The translations under genes and the position numbers were made by a program. This document shows, piece by piece, positions 7,714 to 15,530 of a DNA stretch of 64,000 nucleotides (position 1 is the stretch's first letter; the number at the start of each line of letters is the position of its first letter). The DNA is from Palsa-504 sp963818225. GTDB taxonomy: Bacteria; Actinomycetota; Actinomycetes; Streptosporangiales; Streptosporangiaceae. The stretch is taken from NCBI GenBank assembly GCA_963818225.1, contig CAWFRO010000011.1, positions 124,001-188,000 of the forward strand. The letters run 5' to 3'. The notes under the pieces were generated by a model that saw only the letters and a list, made by a program, of their open reading frames with translations, had not been told where the DNA came from and made no database searches.

Positions 7714-9787
7714 GCCCGACATACTAGACCGACTTTTGGTTGGGTACCAGTACGCGACTCCGCACCCTGATCCGGGACCGCCGCCGCGCAGGCCCACCCC
7801 ACCGGAGCATGAACGACTCAGCCCCGCCTGGGCCGCCGCGCAGCGCCGCGAGGAGAACCTGCTCAACCGGCCGCTGAAGGCGGCGTTCCTCGTCGCTGCG
7901 GCCATCGGCGCCCTGGCCGTCGTGGCGGGCGCGGCGGGCTGGCTGCCTATCCTGGCCGCCGGGCTGGCCGTGATCGTGTGCGTATTGGTCGCGGCCGTCT
8001 GCGGCTACGGGGTCTGGCAGGGCGAGCGGGCGCTGCGGTCACGGATGGCCGACGAGCGGGGCCGGGTCGGGAAGATCCGCGCCGCCCAGGAGAGCGAACT
8101 GTCCGTCTGGCAGGCCGGGCATGCCACCCAGGTCCGGGAGTGGCAGGCGCTGCGCGCCGCCCACGAGCAGCAGAAACGGTGGTACGGCGTCAGCGTGCCC
8201 GACGGCATCACCCGGGTCGACGTGGCTGGCGGCACGCTGTCCGGCTGGTCCGCGATGCTCGCCACGGCCGCCGGGCACCGGCTGGCGGCCGGTGCCGAGG
8301 TCACTGTGCTCGACCTGACCGAGGGTTCGGTCGCCCTGGACCTGATCGCCGTCGCCCAGGCCTCCGGCATCGACCCCCTCGTGTGGGTGCTGCCCGATGA
8401 CCTGCCCCGGCTCGGCCTCGGTACCGGGCTGGACGGCCGGGGGATGGCCGACGTGCTGTCCCTGGTGGCCAGCGCGGCCGAGGAACAGAGCTCAACGCGC
8501 GACCTCGCGTTCGACAACGCCATCCTCGAGCGGGTCATTGGCGTGCTTGGCGGCACGGCGACGGTGGCGGGCGTGGCCGCGGCGCTGCGGGCCCTGGCCC
8601 AGGCCGGCGACCCGCGCGAGGACATAGCCGCGGGACTGGTCAGCGTCGAGCAGGTGGACCGGCTCACCACGATGTTCGGCCGCGGGGCAGCCGATCGCGT
8701 TGTCGTCGAGCGAGCCTGGGTCCTGGAGTCACAGCTGCGCACGCTGGCCGCCGCGGGCACGGCCGTGGCACCGCTGCCGCGCAGCCCGCTTCGCGTGCTC
8801 GCCGTCAGCCACCGTGCCGGTTCGGTCGAGGGCAAGGTGCTGGCCGCCTACCTGGCCGTCGCGCTGACCCACACACTGCGCGGGGCGCGGCCGAGACGGC
8901 CATGGCAGCACACGCTGTTCGTGCTCGGCGCGGACCGGCTGCGCGGCGATACGCTCGACCGGCTCGCTGACGCGTGCGAGAGCACCGGGATAGGGCTGGT
9001 CCTGGCCTATCGCTCCGTCCCGCCGCACGTCAGGCAGCGGCTCGGGCGCGGGAACGCCGCCGTGGCCTTCATGCGGCTCGGCAACGCCGAGGATGCCAAG
9101 GCGGCCAGCGAGCAGCTGGGCACCGAGCACCGCTTCGTCCTGTCCCAGCTCACCGAGACGATCGGGCTGTCGGTCACCGACACCACGGCGGGCAGCTATA
9201 CGAGCACCACCGGCTCGGTCAGCTCGCTGGCCGCATCCTGGTCGGTCAGCGAGGGCACCAGCCGCGGCACCGGCCGCAGCCGGACCGGCCACGGCGTGAT
9301 GCCCTTGGCCGCGAGCTCCTCGCGCAGCACGCAGACCAGCGATTCGCGCAGCACCACGGACAGCGAATCGGCCAGCACCGGGATCAACACCAGCACCGCC
9401 TGGGGCCAGACGACATCCAGGGCCACCGGCGACAGCGAGTCGCTGGCCGTCGGCCTGCAGCGCTCCCGTGAGTTCCTGGTCGAACAGCACGAGCTGCAGC
9501 AGCTGCCGGCCAGCGCGATGATCATCACCTACGCGGGTCCCGGCGGCAGGCGGGTGGTCCTGGCCGACGCCAATCCGGGCATCGGCGGCCTGCGCGCCGC
9601 CACCTGGCTGGCGCTGGAGGAGTTCCGGAGCGGGCCAGCGGCCCCGCCGCCGCGGCCGGTCCCGGAACCCGAAAAACCCGGGATCGCGGCCGCCCCGGCG
9701 GCTGGCTGGCGCTCTGGTGCCGGGCGGCCGCCGCCCAACCTGGGGCCGCCGCCACCGCGCCTCGACTGGCGCAGGCGCCGTTCCTGA
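7712..9787 (+). CDS. Membrane HerA/VirD4-like protein with Ser/Thr-rich insert, degenerate ATPase
   Basis: From ATG 7712 the protein has 691 residues: a Pro-rich head (16-40), two membrane helices (about 57-101), a helical or coiled segment (105-157), then an ATPase-like domain. The P-loop position reads VAGGTLSGWSAML (171-183), with no lysine. The Walker B region reads TLFVLGADRLRGDTLDRLAD (401-420) and is followed by GIGLVLAYRS, the typical sensor strand of VirD4/HerA proteins. An unusual Ser/Thr-rich low-complexity insert spans about 487-580. The end (FLVEQHELQQLPASAMIITYAG) resembles the last strands of TraG-type proteins. A Pro-rich tail follows. The open frame extends upstream to 7580, but that stretch is antisense to the integrase and is probably not original. 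The native promoter and ribosome binding site may have been displaced by the insertion. Confidence 0.55.
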   Translation: MPDILDRLLVGYQYATPHPDPGPPPRRPTPPEHERLSPAWAAAQRREENLLNRPLKAAFLVAAAIGALAVVAGAAGWLPILAAGLAVIVCVLVAAVCGYGVWQGERALRSRMADERGRVGKIRAAQESELSVWQAGHATQVREWQALRAAHEQQKRWYGVSVPDGITRVDVAGGTLSGWSAMLATAAGHRLAAGAEVTVLDLTEGSVALDLIAVAQASGIDPLVWVLPDDLPRLGLGTGLDGRGMADVLSLVASAAEEQSSTRDLAFDNAILERVIGVLGGTATVAGVAAALRALAQAGDPREDIAAGLVSVEQVDRLTTMFGRGAADRVVVERAWVLESQLRTLAAAGTAVAPLPRSPLRVLAVSHRAGSVEGKVLAAYLAVALTHTLRGARPRRPWQHTLFVLGADRLRGDTLDRLADACESTGIGLVLAYRSVPPHVRQRLGRGNAAVAFMRLGNAEDAKAASEQLGTEHRFVLSQLTETIGLSVTDTTAGSYTSTTGSVSSLAASWSVSEGTSRGTGRSRTGHGVMPLAASSSRSTQTSDSRSTTDSESASTGINTSTAWGQTTSRATGDSESLAVGLQRSREFLVEQHELQQLPASAMIITYAGPGGRRVVLADANPGIGGLRAATWLALEEFRSGPAAPPPRPVPEPEKPGIAAAPAAGWRSGAGRPPPNLGPPPPRLDWRRRRS

Positions 9788-9882
9788 CCGGCGAGGTCGC
9801 GGACCGGCCCAGACCCGCACCGGCGGGCGAGCGATGTCGACAACGGTAGCGTGCACGCAACGTAACCTGATATTTACTCAGG

Positions 9883-11586
9883 GTGAACATAAGGGGAAGC
9901 CGGGAGCTGGGCGCGGTGCTGGGCGAGCTCACCGCGGCCGGGCGGCCGTGGCTCGCGATCGACATGCCCGGGTGCGCGGGCCGGGCCCGCAGCTGGGCGG
10001 ACGGGTGCGACGCCGCCGTGATCGGCCTCGCGGATCCGCAGGTGCCGCCGGTGATGGTCAACCCGTTCGAACCGGAGCCCGGGTTCGCCGTCCAGGCCCA
10101 TGCCAGGCGCCTGGCCGAGCTGATCGAGGCGGTCTTCGGGCTGGCCAGCCCTGCCGCGGAGATTATCAGGGCCGGACTCCTGCGGGCCTATGCGGACTGC
10201 GGTTGGGACGCGGTAACCGGCGCCGCGTCGCCCGGTGCCTCCGCACCGCCCGCGGTTCCGGCCTTCGCCCAGCTACGGCACGCAGTCCTGGCCACGGCCG
10301 GGGACCTCGGCTGCGACGTGAGCGCGCGCGCCGCGATCCGCGGGTTCGTGCACGCCAGACTGGAACCGATGTGGACGGGCCCGGCCGGGCGTTTCCTCGA
10401 GGGCGGGCATCCGGCCGACCTCGCGACGCTGCTGCGGGGGAACGTCGTGCTGGCCGGCGACGGCCTGGCCGGAGACGAGGGCGCATCCTTCCTGGCCGGC
10501 ATCGTGCTGGCCCGGGTGGCCGAGCGGCTGCGCGTGCAGCGGCGGTGCAGTCCGCGTATCGCCATCGTGGTGGCGCCGGCCGTCTGCTGCCCGGCGGTGG
10601 CCGGCTGGTTCGCCGCTGCGGCGCGGGAGATACGGGCGCACGGCGGTGATGTCATCGACACCCAGGAGGCCGAGCCTGCCGACCCCGCCGGGCCGGCCCG
10701 GGCCGCGGCGCCGGTTCCCAGTACGGCACCGGGAACCGGCCGGCCGGGCGGGTCGCCCGCCCAGGTCCTGCTCGGGCGCAGATCCGCGGCCTGCGGTGCC
10801 CGCTGCCAGGGGGATCGGCCGTGCAGCGGCTACGAACTGCACGCGGCCAGCCTGCTCGCACGCGACGACGAACGCGCCTGGCTCAGGCTCTGGGCCGTCA
10901 CGCTGGTCCTCGCGTTCCTGGCCGGCCGCCCGCTGCCGCGCGTGCCCGCCGGGGTGATCCCGGGGTGGCGGGCGCTCAGCCCGCGCCGCCGCGAGTGCGT
11001 CCTGGCCACCGTCCTTGACGCCGCGATCACAGCTCGCGCGCCAGCGCTGCGGCGGTACTACCACCCGGGACGCCTGATGTCGGTCGCCGCCCGAGTGGCG
11101 TCCAGCATGCTGGACGGGACCGAGGCCGTGCCCTTCCGGGCCGGGCCGGTCTGGGTCATCCCCCCGCTGCGCTGGCTGCATGAGGCCGAGCGGCTGAACG
11201 CGCTGGGCCGCGCCGGGATCGGCCTGGACGACATCGCGCCGCCACTGGACTTCGGCCTGGCCGGCCTGCCCGACTGGCCCGGCATCCGGGTCCGGGACCG
11301 GCTCAGCGGGCTGCGCCGGCACCCGTCGTCCATGAGCTCGGCCCCGAACCGGCGGTTGGCCCGCCTCGCGCTGCACGGCGAGGGCGGGCGTGCGCGCCTG
11401 GACGCCGACCTGGCCACGGCGCTCCTGGGCCTGGCCCCGCCCGCTCGCCTGCGCCATGCGGCGCAGCAGATGGGCGCCGGAGCCACCGAGCCGGAACCGG
11501 GCTGGCTCGAAGTCGTCTTGTCCTGGCCCGACCGGATCGCCCGGCCCGCCTGGGACATGAACCTTCCCGCCACCGCGACCGGATAG
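9883..11586 (+). CDS. HerA/FtsK-like protein with degenerate P-loop and Cys cluster
   Basis: A 567-residue protein starting at GTG 9883, the first possible start after a stop at 9868. It begins where a P-loop should be (IRGSRELGAVLGEL) but lacks GKT/GKS. It continues with HerA-family landmarks: PWLAIDMPG, then VNPFEPEPGFAVQAHARRLAELIEAVFG and AAEIIRAGLLRAYADCGWD (about 60-110), and RFLEGGHPADLATLL...DEGASFLAGIVLARVAERL (about 170-217). The usual Walker B strand is IAIVVAPA, without acidic residues. A C-x3-C-x5-C cluster (C304, C308, C314) may bind metal. It is 95 bases after the previous ATPase-like gene and 12 bases before murT. Function unknown; probably a partner of the proteins at 1673 and 7712. 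Confidence 0.5.
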   Translation: MNIRGSRELGAVLGELTAAGRPWLAIDMPGCAGRARSWADGCDAAVIGLADPQVPPVMVNPFEPEPGFAVQAHARRLAELIEAVFGLASPAAEIIRAGLLRAYADCGWDAVTGAASPGASAPPAVPAFAQLRHAVLATAGDLGCDVSARAAIRGFVHARLEPMWTGPAGRFLEGGHPADLATLLRGNVVLAGDGLAGDEGASFLAGIVLARVAERLRVQRRCSPRIAIVVAPAVCCPAVAGWFAAAAREIRAHGGDVIDTQEAEPADPAGPARAAAPVPSTAPGTGRPGGSPAQVLLGRRSAACGARCQGDRPCSGYELHAASLLARDDERAWLRLWAVTLVLAFLAGRPLPRVPAGVIPGWRALSPRRRECVLATVLDAAITARAPALRRYYHPGRLMSVAARVASSMLDGTEAVPFRAGPVWVIPPLRWLHEAERLNALGRAGIGLDDIAPPLDFGLAGLPDWPGIRVRDRLSGLRRHPSSMSSAPNRRLARLALHGEGGRARLDADLATALLGLAPPARLRHAAQQMGAGATEPEPGWLEVVLSWPDRIARPAWDMNLPATATG

Positions 11587-11598
11587 CATCAGGCCGTT

Positions 11599-12861
11599 AT
11601 GAGCGCAAGCAGCCCGCCGGGCGGTCGGCCCGGTCTTCCTCTCCGCGCGCGGCTGGCCACCACGGTGGGCGGCGCGGCCGGACGCGCCTCCAGGCTGGCC
11701 GGGCGCGGCGACGGCTCGGTCATCGGCGGGGTCATCGGGCTGCGCCTGAAGCCCGATCTGCTCTCGCTGCTCGCCCGCGGGCGGCAGGTCGTCCTGGTGA
11801 CCGGGACCAACGGAAAGACCACCACCACGCGGCTGATCACCGCGGCGCTCGGCACGCTCGGCCAGCAGGTCGCGTCCAACGCCTTCGGCGCCAACATGGA
11901 GGCGGGCCTGGTGGCCGCGCTCGCCCGGGCCCCGGAGGCCACCATGGCCGTGCTGGAAGTCGACGAGAAGTACATGCCGGCCATGCTCGAGGCGACCCGC
12001 GCGCGGGTGGTGACATTGCTGAACCTGAGCCGGGACCAGATGGACCGCGCGGCGGAGATCTGGATGCTGGCCCGGCGCTGGCGGACGGCGCTGGCGACGG
12101 CCGGCTGCCAGGTCATCGCCAACGCCGACGATCCCCTGGTGGCCTGGGCCGCCGGGCAGGCCGGCAACGTGACCTGGGTGGCCGCCGGGCAGCGCTGGCA
12201 CGATGACTCCTGGTGCTGCCCGAACTGCGGGTCCCACCTGCGGCGTGACGGCGACGACTGGCACTGCGGCGAATGCCCCAACCGCCGGCCTCGGGTGAGC
12301 TGGGTCCTCGCGGGCGATGAGGTGATCGACCCGGCCGGCCAGTCCCGCCCGCTGGACCTGGTGCTGCCCGGACGGGCTAACAGGTCGAACGCCGTGATCG
12401 CGCTCGCGGTGGCGGACGTCTTCGGCGTCGGTGTCACACCGGCGCTGACCGCTGTTGGCCAGGTGCGGTCCGTCGCGGGCCGGTACACCCATGTCCAGCG
12501 CCACGGCTGTGACCTGCGGCTGCTGCTAGCCAAGAACCCGGCCGGATGGCTGGAGGCGCTCGACATCCTGGCCCCGGCCCCGGTGCCGGTCACGCTGGCC
12601 GTGAACGCCCAGGTGCCAGACGGACGTGACACCTCATGGCTGTGGGACGTCGACTACCGCCGCCTGCGCGGCCGGCCGGTGTTCGTGACCGGCGAGCGCC
12701 GCACCGACCTGGCTGTCCGGCTGGAAGCCGACGAAGTCGCATTCCGCGTGGTCGGGACCGTCGACGAGGCGGTCGAGCAGGCCCGCAGCCCGTCCATGGA
12801 CGTGATCGCGAACTACACGGCGTTCCAGCAGATCCGCACGCTGCTCGGGCGCACGGACTGA
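11599..12861 (+). CDS. murT: Lipid II isoglutaminyl synthase, MurT subunit
   Basis: A 420-residue Mur-ligase-family protein that activates D-Glu of the peptidoglycan stem so that GatD can amidate it to D-isoglutamine. The ATP site VTGTNGKTTTTR is near residue 70, and the Mur-ligase central region has LLNLSRDQMDR. A four-cysteine zinc ribbon (CCPNCG...CGECPNRRP, about 210-235) is inserted in the central domain, a hallmark of MurT. The C-terminal DUF1727 domain has VNAQVPDGRDTSWLWDVD. The ATG start is 12 bases after the preceding gene, and gatD follows after 20 bases, forming the usual two-gene operon. Confidence 0.93.
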   Translation: MSASSPPGGRPGLPLRARLATTVGGAAGRASRLAGRGDGSVIGGVIGLRLKPDLLSLLARGRQVVLVTGTNGKTTTTRLITAALGTLGQQVASNAFGANMEAGLVAALARAPEATMAVLEVDEKYMPAMLEATRARVVTLLNLSRDQMDRAAEIWMLARRWRTALATAGCQVIANADDPLVAWAAGQAGNVTWVAAGQRWHDDSWCCPNCGSHLRRDGDDWHCGECPNRRPRVSWVLAGDEVIDPAGQSRPLDLVLPGRANRSNAVIALAVADVFGVGVTPALTAVGQVRSVAGRYTHVQRHGCDLRLLLAKNPAGWLEALDILAPAPVPVTLAVNAQVPDGRDTSWLWDVDYRRLRGRPVFVTGERRTDLAVRLEADEVAFRVVGTVDEAVEQARSPSMDVIANYTAFQQIRTLLGRTD

Positions 12862-12881
12862 GCCGCGGAGCAGGAGGAGCG

Positions 12882-13637
12882 ATGGAGCAAGGTCTCGATC
12901 TCGGCGACCGGTCCCGGGGACCGTCGGCCGTCCGGCTGATATGGATCTACCCGGACCTGCTCAGCACCTACGGTGACCGCGGGAACCTGCTCGTGCTGGC
13001 CCGCCGGGCCCGGCTCCGCGGTATCCCGGTCGAGATAGCCGAGGTCAACTCCGACCAGCCGGTTCCCGTCGACGGGGACATCTACCTCATGGGCGGGGGC
13101 GAGGACCTGCCGCAGGTACTGGCCGCCCGCCGGCTCCGGGCCAGCGGCGGGCTGTCCGCGGCCGTCAGCCGGGGTGCGGCCGTCTTCGCCGTCTGCGCCG
13201 GGTACCAGATCGTCGGCGCGGAGTTCGGCGGCGCGGAAGGCGAGCCGGTCCCGGGGCTGGGTCTGCTCGACATCCGCAGCGGTCGCGGCGAGCGGCGCGG
13301 CGTCGGCGAGATCATCGCCGACGTTGATCCCGCGCTAGGCGCGCAGCGGCTCACCGGCTTCGAGAACCATCAGGGCGTCACCTGGCGCGGCCCGGCGGCC
13401 AAGCCGCTCGCCACCGTGATCACCGGCACCGGCAACGGGGACGGCACCGAGGGCGCCTACTGCGGCCGGGTGGTCGGCACTTATCTGCACGGCCCCGCGC
13501 TGGTCCGCAACCCGGGCCTGGCCGACCTGCTGCTCGGGTGGGTGGCCGGGTCACTGCCGCCGATCGATCCCCGGCAGGAGGAGCTGGTGGCCGCCCTGCG
13601 CGGCGAGCGCCTGACCGCCGCCCACGCGAGCAGTTAG
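12882..13637 (+). CDS. gatD: Lipid II isoglutaminyl synthase, glutaminase subunit GatD
   Basis: A 251-residue class I glutamine amidotransferase (CobB/CobQ-like) that supplies ammonia to MurT. YPDLLSTYGDRGNLLVL near the N-terminus is characteristic of GatD. The nucleophile cysteine lies in AVCAGYQIVG (about residue 105) and the catalytic histidine in GTYLHGP (about 205). A strong GGAGG-type ribosome binding site precedes ATG 12882. It acts in the cytoplasm as a MurT-GatD heterodimer. Confidence 0.93.
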   Translation: MEQGLDLGDRSRGPSAVRLIWIYPDLLSTYGDRGNLLVLARRARLRGIPVEIAEVNSDQPVPVDGDIYLMGGGEDLPQVLAARRLRASGGLSAAVSRGAAVFAVCAGYQIVGAEFGGAEGEPVPGLGLLDIRSGRGERRGVGEIIADVDPALGAQRLTGFENHQGVTWRGPAAKPLATVITGTGNGDGTEGAYCGRVVGTYLHGPALVRNPGLADLLLGWVAGSLPPIDPRQEELVAALRGERLTAAHASS

Positions 13638-13638
13638 C

Positions 13639-13669
13639 AGACCCAGCTAGTAGACCCAGCTAGTAGACC
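13639..13669. repeat. 13-bp tandem repeat between convergent genes
   Basis: Two exact copies of AGACCCAGCTAGT (13639-13651 and 13652-13664) and a partial third (13665-13669). The repeat lies between the convergent stop codons of gatD and the DsrE-like gene and overlaps the latter's last codons (its stop codon is at 13660-13662 region). It probably arose by slippage. Confidence 0.8.
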
Positions 13670-14025
13670 AGGGCCTGCGCGCCATCGGTCATGATCTCAG
13701 CGATGAACGTGGCGGCCCCCGAGATCCGGATGCCCGGGATGACGTCGCCGGGGGTGATATCCCGGCGTGCGGCGCACTGGGTGCACACCGTGACGGTGCC
13801 GCCGGCCAGTACCCCGGCCAGCAGGTCGGCCAGCGGCGCGGCATGCGGGAGCGAGAAGTCCTGCGCGCGGCCGGGCAGCCCGAACCAGGCGGACTCCCCG
13901 GTGAGCCACAGCGACACCCGCACCCCGCTGGCGGCGGCGGTCGCGGCCACGGTGAAGGCCTGGTTGCAGCGTTCCGGATCATCCTGGCCGGCCGTGACCT
14001 TGATGACGAGTGAGCGCTCCGCCAT
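13660..14025 (-). CDS. DsrE-family protein
   Basis: A 121-residue DsrE/DsrF-like fold protein: an N-terminal strand LVIKVTAGQDDPERCNQAFTVAATAAASG, a middle WLTGESAWFGLPG and a C-terminal CTQCAARRDI. The two cysteines in CTQC are placed where sulfur-handling family members carry the active cysteine, so a role in sulfur relay is possible but unproven. In other actinomycetes a similar small protein lies near the nitrobindin-like gene and fur, and the same neighbourhood is present here. Convergent with gatD. Confidence 0.75.
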   Translation of the reverse strand: MAERSLVIKVTAGQDDPERCNQAFTVAATAAASGVRVSLWLTGESAWFGLPGRAQDFSLPHAAPLADLLAGVLAGGTVTVCTQCAARRDITPGDVIPGIRISGAATFIAEIMTDGAQALVY

Positions 14026-14118
14026 GGCGCAACTCTAGCCCCGGCCGGGGCCAGCAGGCGCACCGATGCGGCGCGGCGCGGGCCAGGCGCGAGGAGGCCC
14101 GCCCTAGACTTGCGGCTT

Positions 14119-14238
14119 ATGCATGGAATGTTGAGCGCCGTGATCCTGATCTGCGGCTTCGGCGCCATCGCGGCCGCCTGCGCCTATGTGGCCGGGCGGG
14201 TGTACCTGACCGGAGGTCGCCGTGGCGATCCATCCTGA
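14119..14238 (+). CDS. Small single-pass membrane protein upstream of nitrobindin-like gene
   Basis: A 39-codon ORF with one hydrophobic helix (LSAVILICGFGAIAAACAYVAGRVYL) and a short basic tail (GGRRGDPS). It overlaps the start of the next gene by 17 bases in another frame, suggesting translational coupling. No family recognised. It is short, so the call rests on the clean helix and its position. Confidence 0.45.
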   Translation: MHGMLSAVILICGFGAIAAACAYVAGRVYLTGGRRGDPS

Positions 14239-14773
14239 CCTCGCGGCGATGGCGTTCCTGCTGGGGCGATGGGAAGGCGCCGGTATCGGCGGATACCCGA
14301 CCATCGAGTCGTTCAGGTTCGGGCAGGAGATCGAGTTCAGCCATAACGGCAAGCCGTTCCTGAGCTACCTCAGCCGGACGTGGCAGCTCGACGAAGAAGG
14401 GCGGATCGGCGCCCCGCTGGCCACCGAATCCGGCTACTGGCGGCCCCGGCCCGATCACCAGGTCGAGGTGATGCTCGCGCACCCTACCGGAATCGTCGAG
14501 ATCTATCTGGGCGAGGTCACCGGGAGTCGCATCGAGATGGCCACTGACCTGGTCGCCCGCACGGCCACGGCCAAGGAGGTGACGGCCGGGCACCGGCTCT
14601 ACGGTCTGGCCGCCGGCGACCTCGCGTACGCCTATGACATGGCGGCGATGGGCCAGCCGCTCCAGCCGCATCTATCAGCCCAGCTCAAGCGGGTCAGCCG
14701 CGGAGCAGCGGAAGATAGCGGAGAACAGGAAGATAGCGGAGCAGAGGAAGATAGCGGAGCACAGGCAAATTAA
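14222..14773 (+). CDS. Nitrobindin-like heme-binding beta-barrel protein
   Basis: A 183-residue FABP-like beta-barrel protein (DUF1794/nitrobindin family). The N-terminus has the signature FLLGRWEGAGIGGYP, and FSHNGKPFLSYLSRTW follows. The C-terminal part has the GHRLYGL and LAYAYDMAAMGQPLQPHLSAQL segments typical of the family. In characterised relatives this barrel binds heme and reacts with nitric oxide or peroxynitrite. The start is GTG 14222, with GGAGG just upstream inside the small membrane ORF. The last about 20 residues are a species-specific acidic repeat (see 14711-14764). The next gene is fur. Confidence 0.85.
   Translation: MAIHPDLAAMAFLLGRWEGAGIGGYPTIESFRFGQEIEFSHNGKPFLSYLSRTWQLDEEGRIGAPLATESGYWRPRPDHQVEVMLAHPTGIVEIYLGEVTGSRIEMATDLVARTATAKEVTAGHRLYGLAAGDLAYAYDMAAMGQPLQPHLSAQLKRVSRGAAEDSGEQEDSGAEEDSGAQAN
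14711..14764 (+). repeat. 18-bp tandem repeat inside nitrobindin-like gene tail
   Basis: Three adjacent copies of GAAGATAGCGGAGMRVAG-type units (14711-14728, 14729-14746, 14747-14764) differing at few bases. They add the residues EDSGEQ, EDSGAE and EDSGAQ to the protein's C-terminus. The period is a multiple of three, so the frame is kept. Confidence 0.85.
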
Positions 14774-14775
14774 AA

Positions 14776-14853
14776 ATCCCCGGGCGACTCCTGCGCCGCA
14801 CCTCGGTGGTGCGCTGCAGGGGCCGACTGGACAAGGTCGGCCAGCCCGGGGAT
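14776..14853. other. Compact three-way-junction inverted-repeat structure
   Basis: Three nested or adjacent perfect stems. The outer stem pairs ATCCCCGGGC (14776-14785) with GCCCGGGGAT (14844-14853). Inside it, hairpin 1 pairs CCTGC/GCAGG (14790-14794 with 14816-14820) and then CGCAC/GTGCG (14797-14801 with 14809-14813). Hairpin 2 pairs GGCCGAC/GTCGGCC (14821-14827 with 14836-14842). Nearly every base outside the loops is paired. It begins two bases after the nitrobindin-like stop codon. There is no U-tract, so it is not a standard terminator, and it is not a tRNA (no anticodon arm or T-loop). It may be a 3' mRNA element, a small RNA or a protein-binding DNA structure. Confidence 0.55.
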
Positions 14854-15065
14854 CCGATGTCTGCCAGGTTTTAGCCGACCGCCGCCCGCTGGACGTCGTG
14901 CCGGCGGGAAGCGGCTAGCTGACAGCCACCTCGCGAGTCCAATGTCTATGCATACTTTCGGACCACCTCCTTTCCCGCTTATCTGGCACGTTAGCCGCCA
15001 AGCGGCCCGCCGGGCAAGTCATTTCACCGTGCGGACGATCACACCGGCCGAACTACTATGGGGTT

Positions 15066-15530
15066 ATGAACGCCGAGGCGACGTCGCCGGACCTGCCCGT
15101 GCGCGAGCCCGCGGACGATTGGGACGAGCAGCTTCGCGCGCGCGGCTACCGGGTAACGCCGCAGCGCCAGCTGGTGCTCGAGGCCGTGGCCCGGCTTGAC
15201 CACGCCACCCCGGAGGAGATCGGCGCCCAGGTGCAGCAGACGGCACGCGGCGTCAACATCTCCACCATCTACCGGACCCTCGAGCTGCTCGAGCAGATCG
15301 GCATGGTCACCCACACCCATCTCGGGCACGGGGCGCCCACCTACCACCTGGCCAGCGACGCCGACCACGTCCACCTGGTCTGCCGGCAGTGCGGCCGGGT
15401 AAGCGAGATCGGCCCGGACGCGATCCGGCCGCTGATCACAGCGCTGGACGAACGGCACGGCTTCGAGACCGACGTCGGCCATCTCACCGTCTTCGGCCGC
15501 TGCCGGGACTGCCGGGCGGCGGCGTCATGA
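15066..15530 (+). CDS. Fur-family metalloregulator
   Basis: A 154-residue Fur/PerR/Zur-type repressor. The winged helix has RGYRVTPQRQLVLEAVARLDHATPEEI and NISTIYRTLELLEQIGMV. The metal-binding part has HLGHG, DADHVHLVCRQCG and CRDC. The two CxxC pairs form the structural zinc site, and the His-rich segment (HVHLVC) is the regulatory site. Which metal or peroxide it senses cannot be decided from sequence alone. ATG 15066 is followed by ygfZ with an ATGA overlap. The preceding 290 bases hold the structured element and probably its promoter. Confidence 0.88.
   Translation: MNAEATSPDLPVREPADDWDEQLRARGYRVTPQRQLVLEAVARLDHATPEEIGAQVQQTARGVNISTIYRTLELLEQIGMVTHTHLGHGAPTYHLASDADHVHLVCRQCGRVSEIGPDAIRPLITALDERHGFETDVGHLTVFGRCRDCRAAAS

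Noticed and set aside
10273..12504. A 743-codon minus-strand frame opposite murT and the preceding gene
   Set aside because: Low-complexity Arg/Gly/Pro-rich text without motifs; the plus strand carries recognisable MurT.
14776..14853. tRNA-like cloverleaf
   Set aside because: Only three stems, no anticodon arm of seven-base loop, no T-loop GTTCRA sequence and no CCA-type acceptor end.
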